Origin: Agrococcus sediminis
GTDB taxonomy: Bacteria > Actinomycetota > Actinomycetes > Actinomycetales > Microbacteriaceae
Assembly (NCBI RefSeq): GCF_007923295.1
Contig: NZ_VOIR01000017.1
Location: 1-64,000 of the forward strand
DNA length: 64,000 bases
Direction: 5' to 3'
The first letter of the stretch is position 1, and every line of letters starts with the position of its first letter. The position numbers and the translations under genes are program-made. Positions 44,892 to 54,322 of the stretch are shown here, in pieces. Below the pieces are notes generated by a model. It saw nothing but the letters and a program-made list of their open reading frames with translations. It had not been told where the DNA came from and searched no databases.

Positions 44892-45616
44892 CAGCGCACG
44901 TGCACGACGTCACCGGCCCGCACGTCGACGATTCCGTCGTCGGTCTCGACCTGCAGCTCGCCGCCGGGCCCGAGGCCGACGGCGGTGCCGGTCAGCTCCC
45001 CGTCGGGCAGCGACACCCGCACGTGCCGGCCGATCGTCGACAGGCCGGCGGCGACCGCCGTGCGCAGCGCGTCGCTCCCGAGCGCCGGCAGCAGCGCGTC
45101 GAGCGACCGCATCACGTGCCAGAGGATGGCGTCGGCGAGCACGGGGGCCGTGCCCTCGGCGCCCTCGAGCGTGAGCGACGTCGCGCGGTCGGTCGGCAGC
45201 TCGTCGGCGGTGAGGGTGAGGTTCACGCCGAAGCCCACCGCGACGCCGGTCGAGCGGCGCTCGCAGAGGATGCCCGCGACCTTCCGGTCGTCGACGAGCA
45301 CGTCGTTCGGCCACTTGATCGAGGCGCGGTCGGCCACGAGCGGGTCGAGCGCCTCGGCGAGCGCGAGCCCGGCCGCGAGCGGCAGCCAGGCCACCGCATC
45401 CTCGCCGAGTCCCTTCGTGCGCACGAGCACCGTCGCGGCGAGGCACTTGCCGGCCGGCGCGACCCACTCGCGGCCCAGCCGGCCGCGGCCGGCGCGCTGG
45501 TCGAGCGTCGCCCAGGCGGTGAGGTGCGCCGCGCGGTCGTCGACGGCGTCGAAGGTGGAGCCGACCGTGCCGAGCTCGACGACGGTGCCGGCGCGGGACG
45601 CGCCTGGGAAGAGCAT
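44891..45616 (-). CDS. birA: biotin--[acetyl-CoA-carboxylase] ligase (class I, no DNA-binding domain)
   Basis: The 241-residue enzyme attaches biotin to carrier lysines such as that in AccA3. Motifs are TVGSTFDAV, the adenylate loop AGRGRLGREW near residue 42, KWPNDVLVDDRKVAGIL near residue 100 and GFGVNL. There is no N-terminal helix-turn-helix, so it cannot be a repressor in the manner of E. coli BirA. ATG 45616 is preceded by TAGGCT and 6 bases, predicting a leaderless mRNA. It diverges from accD5, which encodes a subunit of the complex it serves. Confidence 0.93.
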   Translation of the reverse strand: MLFPGASRAGTVVELGTVGSTFDAVDDRAAHLTAWATLDQRAGRGRLGREWVAPAGKCLAATVLVRTKGLGEDAVAWLPLAAGLALAEALDPLVADRASIKWPNDVLVDDRKVAGILCERRSTGVAVGFGVNLTLTADELPTDRATSLTLEGAEGTAPVLADAILWHVMRSLDALLPALGSDALRTAVAAGLSTIGRHVRVSLPDGELTGTAVGLGPGGELQVETDDGIVDVRAGDVVHVR

Positions 45617-45742
45617 GCCTCCAGCCTAGGCGCGCGGCGCGGGCCGCGGGCGGGCGGATGGAGGGGATCGCCACCGGATCCGGCCGAGACGCTGTGGGAC
45701 CCCACAAAGGCGCCGCATGGGGTGCCCTCTAGAGTGGCATCC

Positions 45743-47359
45743 GTGATCGACGAGACCGTGCCCGACGTGGCTGGGGCAGCCGCACCCCGTTCCACGACCG
45801 CCGCGCGCATCGACGACCTGCGCGAGCGCCACCGCGAGGCGGTGACCGACAAGGAGTCGCGGGCTCGCGAGCGCCAGGGCGCGAAGGGCAAGAAGACCGC
45901 GCGCGAGCGCGTCGAGCAGTTCGTCGACAAGGGCTCGTTCGTCGAGTTCGACGCGTACGTGCGCCACCGCACGACCGCGTTCGGCATGGACGGCAACCGC
46001 CCCTACGGCGACGCCGTCGTCACGGGCATCGGCACCGTGCACGGGCGCCGCGTCGCGGTCTACGCGCAGGACTTCACCACCTTCGGCGGCTCGCTCGGCG
46101 AGGTCGCCGGCGAGAAGATCATCAAGATCCAGGACTACGCGATGAAGGTGGGCGTGCCCATCGTCGGCATGCTCGACTCGGGCGGCGCGCGCATCCAGGA
46201 GGGCGTGGTCGCGCTCGGCAAGTACGGCGAGATCTTCAAGCGCAACACCGCCGCCTCCGGCGTCATCCCGCAGATCTCGATCGTGATGGGCCCGGCGGCC
46301 GGCGGTGCCGTCTACTCCCCCGCGCTCACCGACTTCGTCGTCATGGTCGACAAGACGAGCCACATGTTCGTCACCGGCCCCGACGTGATCAAGACCGTCA
46401 CGGGCGAGGAGGTCGGCTTCGAGGATCTCGGCGGCGGCCGCACCCACAACACCGTCTCGGGCGTGAGCCACTACCTGGCCGCCGACGAGGACGACGCGCT
46501 CGACTACGTGCGCGCGCTGCTCGCCTACCTGCCCGACAACAACCAGTCGGAGGTGCCGGTCTACGACCACACCGCCGAGCGCGTCGTGAACGACGCCGAC
46601 CGCCGGCTGAACACGGTCATCCCCGACTCGCCGAACCAGCCGTACGACGTGCTGACCATCATCGAGACGCTCATGGACGACCGCGAGTTCCTCGAGGTGC
46701 AGCCGCTCTACGCGCCCAACATCGTCATCGGCTTCGGCCGGCTCGAGGGCCGCACGATCGGCGTCATCGCGAACCAGCCGAAGCAGATGGCGGGCACGCT
46801 CAACATCGAGGCGGGCGAGAAGGCCGCGCGGTTCGTGCGCTTCTGCGACGCGTTCTCGATCCCGATCCTCACCGTCGTCGACGTGCCCGGCTACCTGCCC
46901 GGCACCGACCAGGAGTGGTCGGGCGTCATCCGCCGCGGGGCGAAGCTGCTCTACGCCTACGCCGAGGCGACCGTGCCGATGGTCACCGTCATCACCCGCA
47001 AGGCCTACGGCGGCGCGTACATCGTGATGGGCTCGAAGCAGCTGGGCGCCGACATCAACATCGCCTGGCCGTCGGCCGAGATCGCGGTCATGGGCGGGCA
47101 GGGCGCCGTCAACATCCTCTACCGCAACGAGATCAAGCAGGCGGAGGCCGACGGGCACGACGTGCACGAGGTGCGCACCCGGCTCGCGAACGAGTACACG
47201 TACAACGTCGCATCCCCCTTCCTCGCCGCCGAGCGCGGCGAGCTCGACGGCATCATCGAGCCGGCCGAGACGCGCGTGATGATCACCCGCGCGTTCCGGG
47301 CGCTGCGCACGAAGCGCGTGCACCGGCCCGAGAAGAAGCACGGGAACATCCCGCTGTGA
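45743..47359 (+). CDS. accD5: acyl-CoA (acetyl/propionyl-CoA) carboxylase beta subunit
   Basis: The 538-residue carboxyltransferase moves carboxyl from biotin to acyl-CoA, forming malonyl- or methylmalonyl-CoA. Oxyanion-hole motifs MLDSGGARIQEGV and MGPAAGGAVYSPAL lie near residues 145 and 185, and the C-terminal domain has KAYGGAYIVMGSKQLGAD. The GTG start at 45743 is preceded by TAGAGT and 7 bases with no ribosome binding site, predicting a leaderless mRNA; GTG 45734 is a near alternative. Its stop overlaps the start of the epsilon subunit gene. BirA is divergent and AccA3 lies downstream, as in mycobacteria. Confidence 0.94.
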   Translation: MIDETVPDVAGAAAPRSTTAARIDDLRERHREAVTDKESRARERQGAKGKKTARERVEQFVDKGSFVEFDAYVRHRTTAFGMDGNRPYGDAVVTGIGTVHGRRVAVYAQDFTTFGGSLGEVAGEKIIKIQDYAMKVGVPIVGMLDSGGARIQEGVVALGKYGEIFKRNTAASGVIPQISIVMGPAAGGAVYSPALTDFVVMVDKTSHMFVTGPDVIKTVTGEEVGFEDLGGGRTHNTVSGVSHYLAADEDDALDYVRALLAYLPDNNQSEVPVYDHTAERVVNDADRRLNTVIPDSPNQPYDVLTIIETLMDDREFLEVQPLYAPNIVIGFGRLEGRTIGVIANQPKQMAGTLNIEAGEKAARFVRFCDAFSIPILTVVDVPGYLPGTDQEWSGVIRRGAKLLYAYAEATVPMVTVITRKAYGGAYIVMGSKQLGADINIAWPSAEIAVMGGQGAVNILYRNEIKQAEADGHDVHEVRTRLANEYTYNVASPFLAAERGELDGIIEPAETRVMITRAFRALRTKRVHRPEKKHGNIPL

Positions 47360-47571
47360 GCGGCCGGCACGGCGACGCCGACGCCGACGAGCCGATCATG
47401 GCCGTCGTGGGCGGCTCGCCCACCCCCGAGGAGCAGGCCGCCGTCGAGGCGGTGCTCACGGGCATGGCCGAGGAGTGGGCCGAGACGAAGCACCGCCGCG
47501 TGCTCGACACCGAGAGCGAGTGGCAGGCGAAGCAGCGATCGGAGTCTGGACGCCGCTGGCGCCGCGACTGA
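47356..47571 (+). CDS. accE5: acyl-CoA carboxylase epsilon subunit
   Basis: This 71-residue protein matches the small actinobacterial epsilon subunit that stabilises the alpha-beta carboxylase complex: a flexible acidic start, then PIMAVVGGSPTPEEQAAVEAVL and a basic helical tail. GTG 47356 overlaps the accD5 stop (GTGA), which couples the two. The position is the same as that of Rv3281 next to accD5 in mycobacteria. Confidence 0.85.
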   Translation: MSGRHGDADADEPIMAVVGGSPTPEEQAAVEAVLTGMAEEWAETKHRRVLDTESEWQAKQRSESGRRWRRD

Positions 47572-47594
47572 GACCGGCGGCATAGCATCTGCCC

Positions 47595-48557
47595 ATGGTG
47601 AGGCTTCGACGGGCGAGACCCGGGGCGGATGCGGGGATCCGGCGGCGCCGGTCGGGTCGCGGCTGGGCGTACCGGCACGACAGCGGCCGCGCCGTCTCGG
47701 CCGCCGACCGGGATCGGGCCGAGTCGCTCGCCGTGCCGCCGGCCTGGAAGGACGTCTGGATCGCGGCCGACCCGCTCGCGCACATCCAGGCGATCGGCGT
47801 CGACGACGCGGGCCGCACGCAGTACCGCTACCACCCGGAGTGGCGGGCGCGGCGCGACCGCGTGAAGCACGAGCGGGCGCTCGACCTCGCCGAGACGCTG
47901 CCGGCGATGCGCCGCCGCGTCACGCGCGACCTGTCGCTCGAGGGGCTGCCGCGCGAGCGGGTGCTCGCCGCGGCGCTGCGCATGCTCGACATGGTCGCGA
48001 TCCGCGCCGGCGGCGACGCCTACGCCGAGGAGCGGGGCACGCGCGGGCTCATGACGCTGCTCGTTCGGCACGCGAGCGTGGACGGCGACGCGGTGCGGCT
48101 GCGCTTCCCGGCGAAGTCGGGCCAGCGCTTCGACACGACGGTCGAGGACGCACCGCTCGCGCGCTGCGTCGAGGACCTGCAGGCGGGGCGCTCGCGCACG
48201 TCGCGGCTGCTCGCCTGGCGCGACGACGAGGGCGCCCACGCCCTGCGCGACGCCGACCTCAACGCCGCGGTGCGCGAGGCGACCGGCGGCGAGTTCACCG
48301 CGAAGGACTTCCGCACGCTGCACGGCACGATCGTCGCGGCCGTCGCGCTCGCGCGCGCCCGCGACACCGGCACGAAGGCCGCGCGGGCGCGTGCGGTGCG
48401 GGCCGCGATCGTCGAGGTCTCCGAGGCGCTCGGCAACACCCCGGCCGTAGCGAAGTCGAGCTACATCGACCCGGAGGTCTTCGCCCGCTTCGAGGCGGGC
48501 GCGACGATCGGCCTCACGGGCTCGCGCGAGCGCGCCCTGCTCGACCTGCTGCGCTAG
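47595..48557 (+). CDS. DNA topoisomerase IB
   Basis: The 320-residue protein is a bacterial poxvirus-type topoisomerase IB that relaxes supercoils by nicking one strand. Signatures are SLAVPPAWKDVWIA near residue 43, YRYHPEWRARRDRVKHERAL, the catalytic Arg/Lys region LRFPAKSGQ, DFRTLHGTIVAA near residue 235, and the nucleophile Tyr in NTPAVAKSSYIDPEV near residue 290. ATG 47595 is preceded by TAGCAT and 6 bases, predicting a leaderless mRNA. It ends with a 4-base overlap of the convergent acyltransferase gene. Confidence 0.92.
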   Translation: MVRLRRARPGADAGIRRRRSGRGWAYRHDSGRAVSAADRDRAESLAVPPAWKDVWIAADPLAHIQAIGVDDAGRTQYRYHPEWRARRDRVKHERALDLAETLPAMRRRVTRDLSLEGLPRERVLAAALRMLDMVAIRAGGDAYAEERGTRGLMTLLVRHASVDGDAVRLRFPAKSGQRFDTTVEDAPLARCVEDLQAGRSRTSRLLAWRDDEGAHALRDADLNAAVREATGGEFTAKDFRTLHGTIVAAVALARARDTGTKAARARAVRAAIVEVSEALGNTPAVAKSSYIDPEVFARFEAGATIGLTGSRERALLDLLR

Positions 48558-50608
48558 CGGCCGAGCAGCGGCAGCAGCGCCTCGGCGACCGCGTCCTGCC
48601 GCAGCGACGACGCCGCGGCGCCCATGTGCGTGGCGTCGGTCCAGGTGGGCACGCCGTCGACGACGAGCGGGCACGTCGCCGCCTCGACCGCGCAGAACCA
48701 CTCGAGGGTGCCCGCCACCGACACCCCGCCCGCGGCGAGCGCCGCCTCGAGCGCCTCGTGCCGCTGCCGCTGCTCCGGCTGCAGCGGCGACGCGCACGCG
48801 TCGAGGGCGCCGCCGTCGGCGTGCGCCTGGAGGCACGCCGCCGGCTCCGGCACGGGCGGCGGACCATCGAGGTAGAGCGTGGGGATGCCGAGCGCGTGCA
48901 GCCGCTCGGCGTAGGCGAGCGTGCCGGCGGCGAGCTGCTCGCCGGTGTCGGCGACCCGGCGCTCGTAGCCCTCCCCGACCCACCACGCGCCGTACGAGAT
49001 CACGACCGCGGCGGGACGGCGCTCGGCCGCCAGCGCGAGGACTCCCTGCGCGTGCGCGTCGCACTGGGCGAGGAGCCCGCGCACCTGCGCCTCGACGACC
49101 GGCCCGGTCGAGAACGGGCACATCGAGCGGCCGAGCAGCTGCACGTCGGCGCGGCCGTCGAGCGCGCCGCGCACCGCCGTCGCCCAGGTCACCGCCTGCG
49201 AGTCGCCGACGATCCACACCTCGTCGTCGCCGGGCGCGTCGTCGAAGCGGCAGCGCTCCGGCGCGGCGAGGTCGACCGTCAGGCAGTCGTCGACCAGCCA
49301 CTCGGCCACGCGGCCGTCCGCGCCCACGACGGCCTCGGCATCCGGCACCGACGGCGAGGCGGCGGCAGCCGCGACCCGTGCCGCGAGCGCGGCACCGCCG
49401 AGCTCGGCGGGCGCCGTGGGGGCCGCGCGCTCGATGGCGTCGCGCTGCACCGCGGGTGCCGCCGCGAGCGCGACGGCGGTGACGGCTGCGACGACGGGCA
49501 TCGCGAGCGCCAGGACGGGCAGCCGGCGGCGTGCGCCGCGGGGCGCGTGCAGCCACGCGATCGCGCGCTCGGAGCCCCACGCGAGCAGCACCGACACGAC
49601 GAGGACGAGCATCCCGCCGAGCGGCCCGACGCCGCCGCCCTCCGGTGCGACGAGCGCGATGAGGCCCAGCAGCACCGGCCAGTGCCAGAGGTAGAGGCCG
49701 TAGGAGAGCCCGCCGAGCCAGACGAGCGGGCGCGCCTGCAGCACGCGCGTGACCGGGCCGCGCGCCGCCTGCGCGCCGGCGCCGGCGCCGGCGCCCGCGA
49801 CGAGCACGAGCAGCGCGCCGGCCACCGGCCACAGCGTCACCCAGCCCGGCTGCAGCCACTCCACCGGCAGCCGGCCCGCCGTGAGCACGAGCGCGATGCC
49901 GACCGCCGCGAGCGCGGCGCGCAGCCGGCCAGGCAGCGGGATGCGGGTGAGCAGCAGGGCCGCGGCGCCCCCGAGCGCGAGCTCCCAGCTGCGGGCGAAC
50001 GTGTCGTAGTACGCGCCCACCGGGTCGATCGAGAGCCGCAGCAGCGCGTAGCCGAACGAGGCGGCGGCGACGGCCGCGAGCAGCAGGCCGAACCCGAGTC
50101 GCGCGTCGCGCATCCGCCGCCCGCCGACAAGCGCGAAGCCCGCCGCGGCGAGCACCGCGAGCGCCGTGAACTGCCCCTGCACGCCCATCGCCCAGAAGTG
50201 CTGGAAGGGCGACTTGTCGTGCCCCGCCGCGACGTAGTCGGTGCCGTCGGCCGCGAGCCGCCAGTTCTCCCAGTACGTCGCCGACGCGAACACATCGCTC
50301 AGCACCCGGCCGAACGCGAGCGGGCCGGAGGCGACGAGCGCGACCGCGCCCGCGACGACGAGCACGAGCGCCGCCATGGGGAACAGGCGCTGGGCGATGC
50401 GCCACAGCGTTCGCGGCACGTCGACGGCGCCGGTGCGCTCGATCTCGCCGATGAGGCTCAGCGCCAGGAGGTAGCCGCCGACCGCGAACAGCACGTCGAC
50501 GCCGCCGGAGACGGTGCCGAACCAGATGTGGTGGCTCGCGACGAGGAGCGAGGCCACCGCCCGCAGCCCCTGGATGTCGAGCCTGCGGGGCGTCTGCGTG
50601 GCTGCCAT
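48554..50608 (-). CDS. OatA-like acyltransferase with SGNH domain
   Basis: The 684-residue protein fuses an acyltransferase-3 membrane domain (about residues 1-390, opening DIQGLRAVASLLVASHH with the active-site His) to an extracytoplasmic SGNH domain. In the latter, VWIVGDSQAVTWA (block I Ser, near residue 455) and WTDATHMGAAASS (Asp and His, near the C-terminus) form the triad. OatA-type enzymes O-acetylate peptidoglycan or other wall glycans. ATG 50608 starts close to the family opening. The neighbours are a topoisomerase gene and an FAD enzyme gene, so there is no operon link. Confidence 0.88.
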   Translation of the reverse strand: MAATQTPRRLDIQGLRAVASLLVASHHIWFGTVSGGVDVLFAVGGYLLALSLIGEIERTGAVDVPRTLWRIAQRLFPMAALVLVVAGAVALVASGPLAFGRVLSDVFASATYWENWRLAADGTDYVAAGHDKSPFQHFWAMGVQGQFTALAVLAAAGFALVGGRRMRDARLGFGLLLAAVAAASFGYALLRLSIDPVGAYYDTFARSWELALGGAAALLLTRIPLPGRLRAALAAVGIALVLTAGRLPVEWLQPGWVTLWPVAGALLVLVAGAGAGAGAQAARGPVTRVLQARPLVWLGGLSYGLYLWHWPVLLGLIALVAPEGGGVGPLGGMLVLVVSVLLAWGSERAIAWLHAPRGARRRLPVLALAMPVVAAVTAVALAAAPAVQRDAIERAAPTAPAELGGAALAARVAAAAASPSVPDAEAVVGADGRVAEWLVDDCLTVDLAAPERCRFDDAPGDDEVWIVGDSQAVTWATAVRGALDGRADVQLLGRSMCPFSTGPVVEAQVRGLLAQCDAHAQGVLALAAERRPAAVVISYGAWWVGEGYERRVADTGEQLAAGTLAYAERLHALGIPTLYLDGPPPVPEPAACLQAHADGGALDACASPLQPEQRQRHEALEAALAAGGVSVAGTLEWFCAVEAATCPLVVDGVPTWTDATHMGAAASSLRQDAVAEALLPLLGR

Positions 50609-50697
50609 GCTCCCTGCGGTCGTGCCGACGGCCGCGCGCCGCGACCCGCACCATGCTACGAGCCCGTCGTCGCGGCCGCCTGGGGTACCGTCGCGAC

Positions 50698-51837
50698 ATG
50701 CACGCGATCGTCTCGGGAGCCGGCGTCGCCGGGCTGACGCTCGCCGGCCGGCTCGCGCTCGACGGCTGGAGCGTCGACGTGGTCGAGCGCGCGCCTGCCC
50801 CGCGCGCATCCGGCTACCTGATCGACTTCTTCGGGCCCGGCTACGACGCCGCCGAGCGGCTGGGGCTGCTGCCGGCGCTGCGCGAGCGCGCCGAGTCGTA
50901 CGGCGAGCTGCGCTCGGTCGACGCGGCCGGGCGCGTGCGCGCCCGCCTGCCGATCGCGCTCGTCGAGCGCGCGGTCGCGGGCCGGTACCTCACGATCCTG
51001 CGGCCGCAGATCGTCGACGCCCTCCTCGCGGCGCTGCCCGAGGGCGTGCGGATGCGCTGGGGCGTCCAGGTCGAGACCGTGCACGACGACGGCGCCCGCG
51101 TCACGGCGCTGCTGTCGGACGGCGAGCGGCTCGAGGCCGACCTGCTCGTCGGCGCCGACGGGGTGCGCTCGCGCGTGCGGCAGCTCGCGTGGGGACCGCA
51201 CGACGACTTCCTGCGGCCGGTCGCCGACCTGCTCGCGGTGGCCTGGATCGGCGACGACGCGGAGCTCTCGGCCGACCTCGGCGGGCGCGTCGCGATGCAG
51301 GTCGAGCTCGACCGGCAGCTCGTGGTGGCGCCGCTCGGCGAGACGGGGGTGACCGGCTTCGCGGTGCTGCGCGGCGTGGGGCGCGCCGGCGGTCGCGGCG
51401 CGATCGCGCGGATGGGCGTGCTCGGCCGCCGCGCGGTGCGCAGCATCCGCGAGCCCTACGTCGACGACGTCGCGCAGACCGTCGTGCCGCAGTGGGTGCG
51501 CGGCCGCATCGCGCTGCTCGGCGACGCGTGCGGGGCGGTGTCGCTGCTGGCCGGGCAGGGCGCCTCGCTCGCGATGGCCGGGGCCGAGCGGCTCGCGGAC
51601 GAGCTCGCGTTCGCGGCGCACCCGAGCGACGTGGTGGCGGGCCTCGCCGCCTACGAGCGCGACTGGCGCCCGGTCGTCGAGCGCGAGCAGGCGCGCGGCC
51701 GCCGCACCGCGAGCGCCTTCGCCCCGCACACCCGCCTCGAGCTCGAGGCGCAGCGCGCGATGTGGCTCGCGACCGCCATCCCCGGCGTCGCGCACCTCGT
51801 GGCGCGCGCCGCCGGCGGCGTGACGAAGTCGGCCTGA
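50698..51837 (+). CDS. FAD-dependent monooxygenase (PHBH-like)
   Basis: The 379-residue flavoprotein has the dinucleotide motif GAGVAGLTLAGRLALDGW at the start, the NAD(P)H/FAD motif LLVGADGVRSRVRQ near residue 150 and RIALLGDACGAVSLLAGQGASLAMAGAERLADEL near residue 275, the class A hydroxylase GD motif. It would hydroxylate an aromatic or polyketide-like substrate; the substrate is not identifiable. ATG 50698 is preceded by TACCGT and 6 bases, predicting a leaderless mRNA. No partner gene is nearby. Confidence 0.87.
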   Translation: MHAIVSGAGVAGLTLAGRLALDGWSVDVVERAPAPRASGYLIDFFGPGYDAAERLGLLPALRERAESYGELRSVDAAGRVRARLPIALVERAVAGRYLTILRPQIVDALLAALPEGVRMRWGVQVETVHDDGARVTALLSDGERLEADLLVGADGVRSRVRQLAWGPHDDFLRPVADLLAVAWIGDDAELSADLGGRVAMQVELDRQLVVAPLGETGVTGFAVLRGVGRAGGRGAIARMGVLGRRAVRSIREPYVDDVAQTVVPQWVRGRIALLGDACGAVSLLAGQGASLAMAGAERLADELAFAAHPSDVVAGLAAYERDWRPVVEREQARGRRTASAFAPHTRLELEAQRAMWLATAIPGVAHLVARAAGGVTKSA

Positions 51838-51885
51838 GCGCGCCCGCGCGCGTCGGCAGCCGCCCCTCGGCGGCGGATAGCCCGC

Positions 51886-51977
51886 GCACAACGCAAGCCC
51901 GCGCGGCTGCTTCCGCGGGCGGATCGCCGCATCGCCGGGATCCGGGGCTGGTTCGCGCTCGGGAGCTTGCGTTGTGC
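51886..51977. repeat. 13-bp inverted repeat in a convergent intergenic region
   Basis: GCACAACGCAAGC (51886-51898) is exactly inverted at 51965-51977, enclosing 66 bases. The gap separates the convergent FAD monooxygenase and RNA methyltransferase genes. It could form a long cruciform or terminator, or be a small interspersed repeat; the sequence alone does not decide. Confidence 0.6.
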
Positions 51978-52007
51978 AGCGGGCCCGCGGGCGGGCCGCC
52001 GGGGCGG

Positions 52008-53258
52008 TCAGCGGCGGAAGGACGCCACCGCCTCGACGTGGTGCGTCATCGGGAAGAGGTCGAAGGCCTCGAGCGCGTCGACCTGCCAGCCGGCCTCGGC
52101 CAGCAGCTTCGCGTCGCGGGCGAGGGCGACCGGGTCGCACGCGACGTAGACGATCTGGGCGGGCTCGAGGCCCGCGAGCAGCTCGATCACGTCGCGGCCG
52201 GCGCCGGCGCGCGGCGGGTCGAGCACCACGAGCCCGCGCGAGAGCCGCTCGCGCTCCTGGCCGCTCGCGCGCGACGCGAGCTCGCGCAGCCATCGGTCGA
52301 CGCGGCCGGTCTCGGCGCTCGCGCCGATCCACTCGGCGAGGTTCTCGCTCGCGTGGTCGGTCGCGACCTCGTCGGCCTCGACGCTCGTCAGGCGGGTGCG
52401 CTCGCCGAGCGCCTCCGCGATCGTGGCGGCGAACAGGCCGACGCCGCCGTACAGGTCGAGGCTCCAGCCGGCCGGGTCGATCGCGTCGACGTCGATGGCG
52501 CGGCGCACCGCATCGGTCAGCACCGCGGGCGCCTGCCGGTGCACCTGCCAGAAGCCGGCGCGGTCGAGCTGGAACGCGCGCCCGCCGACGGTCTCGACGA
52601 TCGTGTCGGTGCGGCCGCGCCCGGGCTCGCCCTCCATCGCGATCACGTCGACCTCGCCGTCGCTCGTCTCGACGTAGTCGACGGCGGTGGCGCCCGGCAC
52701 GCGCTGGTCGAGCTGGGCCGAGAGGCGGATGCCCTCGGTCGCGAGCGGCAGGCTGGTGACGGGCACGACCTCGTGGCTGCGGGGCGCGAACGGGCCCTGG
52801 CGGCCGCGGTCGTCGACGTGCAGGCGCACGCGGGTGCGCCAGCCGAGCCCGCCGCGCTCGTCGTCGCCGGGCGCCGCCTGCACGGGCACGGTGCGCTGCA
52901 TGCCGCCGGTGCGCTGGAGCGCGTCCTCGATGACGCGCTGCTTGAGCTCGCGCTGGCGGGGCAGCGCGATGTGGCCGAACTCGGCGCCGCCGGCGCGCTC
53001 GAGCGGCGGCCGGTCGATGGCGGCCTCGGGCCAGACGTGCGGCACGCGGTCGGCGCCGGCGCTCACGACCTCGAGCGCCACGGCGGTCGCGAACGACTTC
53101 TTCACGTCGACGACCTGCGCGCGCACGGTCTCGCCCGGCATGGTGTCGGGTACGAACACCACGCGCCCCTCGTGCCGGCCGACGAAGCGGCCGCCGTGGG
53201 CGACGTTGTCGATCGTCAGCTCGACGATCTGGCCAGGACGGATCTCGGATGCGGGCAT
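52008..53258 (-). CDS. TrmA/RumA-type RNA (uracil-5) methyltransferase
   Basis: The 416-residue SAM-dependent enzyme begins with a TRAM RNA-binding domain (EIRPGQIVELTIDNVAHGGRFVGRHEGRVVFV, cited as the first 40 residues). It has the SAM motif LDLYGGVGLFA near residue 268, VLDPPRAGAG near residue 350 and the nucleophile Cys in YVACDPVALARD near residue 375. It lacks the cluster-binding cysteines of RumA in the N-terminal half. It methylates a uridine in tRNA or rRNA; the site is unknown. ATG 53258 is preceded by GAGGAT and 6 bases. Confidence 0.88.
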   Translation of the reverse strand: MPASEIRPGQIVELTIDNVAHGGRFVGRHEGRVVFVPDTMPGETVRAQVVDVKKSFATAVALEVVSAGADRVPHVWPEAAIDRPPLERAGGAEFGHIALPRQRELKQRVIEDALQRTGGMQRTVPVQAAPGDDERGGLGWRTRVRLHVDDRGRQGPFAPRSHEVVPVTSLPLATEGIRLSAQLDQRVPGATAVDYVETSDGEVDVIAMEGEPGRGRTDTIVETVGGRAFQLDRAGFWQVHRQAPAVLTDAVRRAIDVDAIDPAGWSLDLYGGVGLFAATIAEALGERTRLTSVEADEVATDHASENLAEWIGASAETGRVDRWLRELASRASGQERERLSRGLVVLDPPRAGAGRDVIELLAGLEPAQIVYVACDPVALARDAKLLAEAGWQVDALEAFDLFPMTHHVEAVASFRR

Positions 53259-53289
53259 GCGCCCATCCTCCCATCCGCGCCGGGGAGGC

Positions 53290-54249
53290 TCAGGCGATGC
53301 CGGCGAGCGACGCCGCGATCGCGTCGGCGCTGCGGTGCAGCGCCGCGAGCTCGCCGTCCTCCATCGGCACCTCGAGCACCCGCTCGATGCCCGCGCGGCC
53401 GACGACGGTCGGCAGCGACAGCGCGATCCCGGCGATGCCGTGCTGGCCGTCGAGCACGCTCGAGACCGGCAGCACCGCGTGCTCGTCGCCGAGGATCGCC
53501 TCGACGATGCGCGCGGTCGAGACGCCGATCGCGCTCGACGTCGCGCCCTTGCCCTCGATGATCCGGTACGCGGCGTGCACGACGTCGTCGGCGATGCGGT
53601 CGAGGGCAGCGTCGTCGAAGCGCAGCTCGCCGTCCTCGCGCCACTCGCGCACGAGCACGGGGCCGATCGTCGTGCGCGACCACAGCGGGAACTCGCTGTC
53701 GCCGTGCTCGCCGATCATGAGCGCGTGCACGCTGCGCGGGTGCACCCGCACGAGCTCCGACAGCCGCCAGCGCAGCCGCGACGAGTCGAGCACGGTGCCG
53801 GAGGAGAGCACGCGCGCGGGGTCGAGCCCGCCCTCGCGCTGCGCGACCACCGTGAGCACGTCGCACGGGTTGGTGACGAGCACCACGATCGCCTCGGGCG
53901 CGTGCTCGCGGATGCCGGGCATCAGCCGGCGCAGGATCTCGGCGTTCCTGCCTGCGAGGGCGAGCCGCGGCTCCCCCGGGCGCTGCTTCGCGCCCGCGGT
54001 CACCACGACGACGTCGCTGCCGGCGATCGTGCGCAGGTCGTCGCCGCCCTCCACGCGCTTGCCGGCGAGGAACGGCAGGCCGTGCGCGAGGTCGAGCACC
54101 TCGGCCTCGGCCTTCGCGCGGTCGAGGTCGTACAGCGCCACGGCGTCGGCCGAGCCGCGGATGAGGGCTGCGTAGGCGATGGCGACGCCGACCGAGCCGG
54201 CGCCGATCACGGCGAGCTTCGTGGGGCGGGCGGCGGTCGGGGCGTCCAT
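53290..54249 (-). CDS. ldh: L-lactate dehydrogenase
   Basis: The 319-residue NAD enzyme interconverts pyruvate and L-lactate. Features are LAVIGAGSVGVAIAYAAL at the NAD site, the mobile loop VTAGAKQRPGEPRLAL (Gln/Arg for pyruvate), VTNPCDVLT, and the catalytic His in MIGEHGDSEFPLWS near residue 185. The Gln in the loop and the GEHGDSEF motif favour lactate over malate dehydrogenase. ATG 54249 is preceded by TAGCGT and 7 bases, predicting a leaderless mRNA. It diverges from maf. Confidence 0.9.
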   Translation of the reverse strand: MDAPTAARPTKLAVIGAGSVGVAIAYAALIRGSADAVALYDLDRAKAEAEVLDLAHGLPFLAGKRVEGGDDLRTIAGSDVVVVTAGAKQRPGEPRLALAGRNAEILRRLMPGIREHAPEAIVVLVTNPCDVLTVVAQREGGLDPARVLSSGTVLDSSRLRWRLSELVRVHPRSVHALMIGEHGDSEFPLWSRTTIGPVLVREWREDGELRFDDAALDRIADDVVHAAYRIIEGKGATSSAIGVSTARIVEAILGDEHAVLPVSSVLDGQHGIAGIALSLPTVVGRAGIERVLEVPMEDGELAALHRSADAIAASLAGIA

Positions 54250-54322
54250 GCTGCTCACGCTAGGCGTCCCGCCCGGGGCGCGCCAGCGCATCCGGCCCCG
54301 CCCGTGGTGCGAGGATCGAGCC

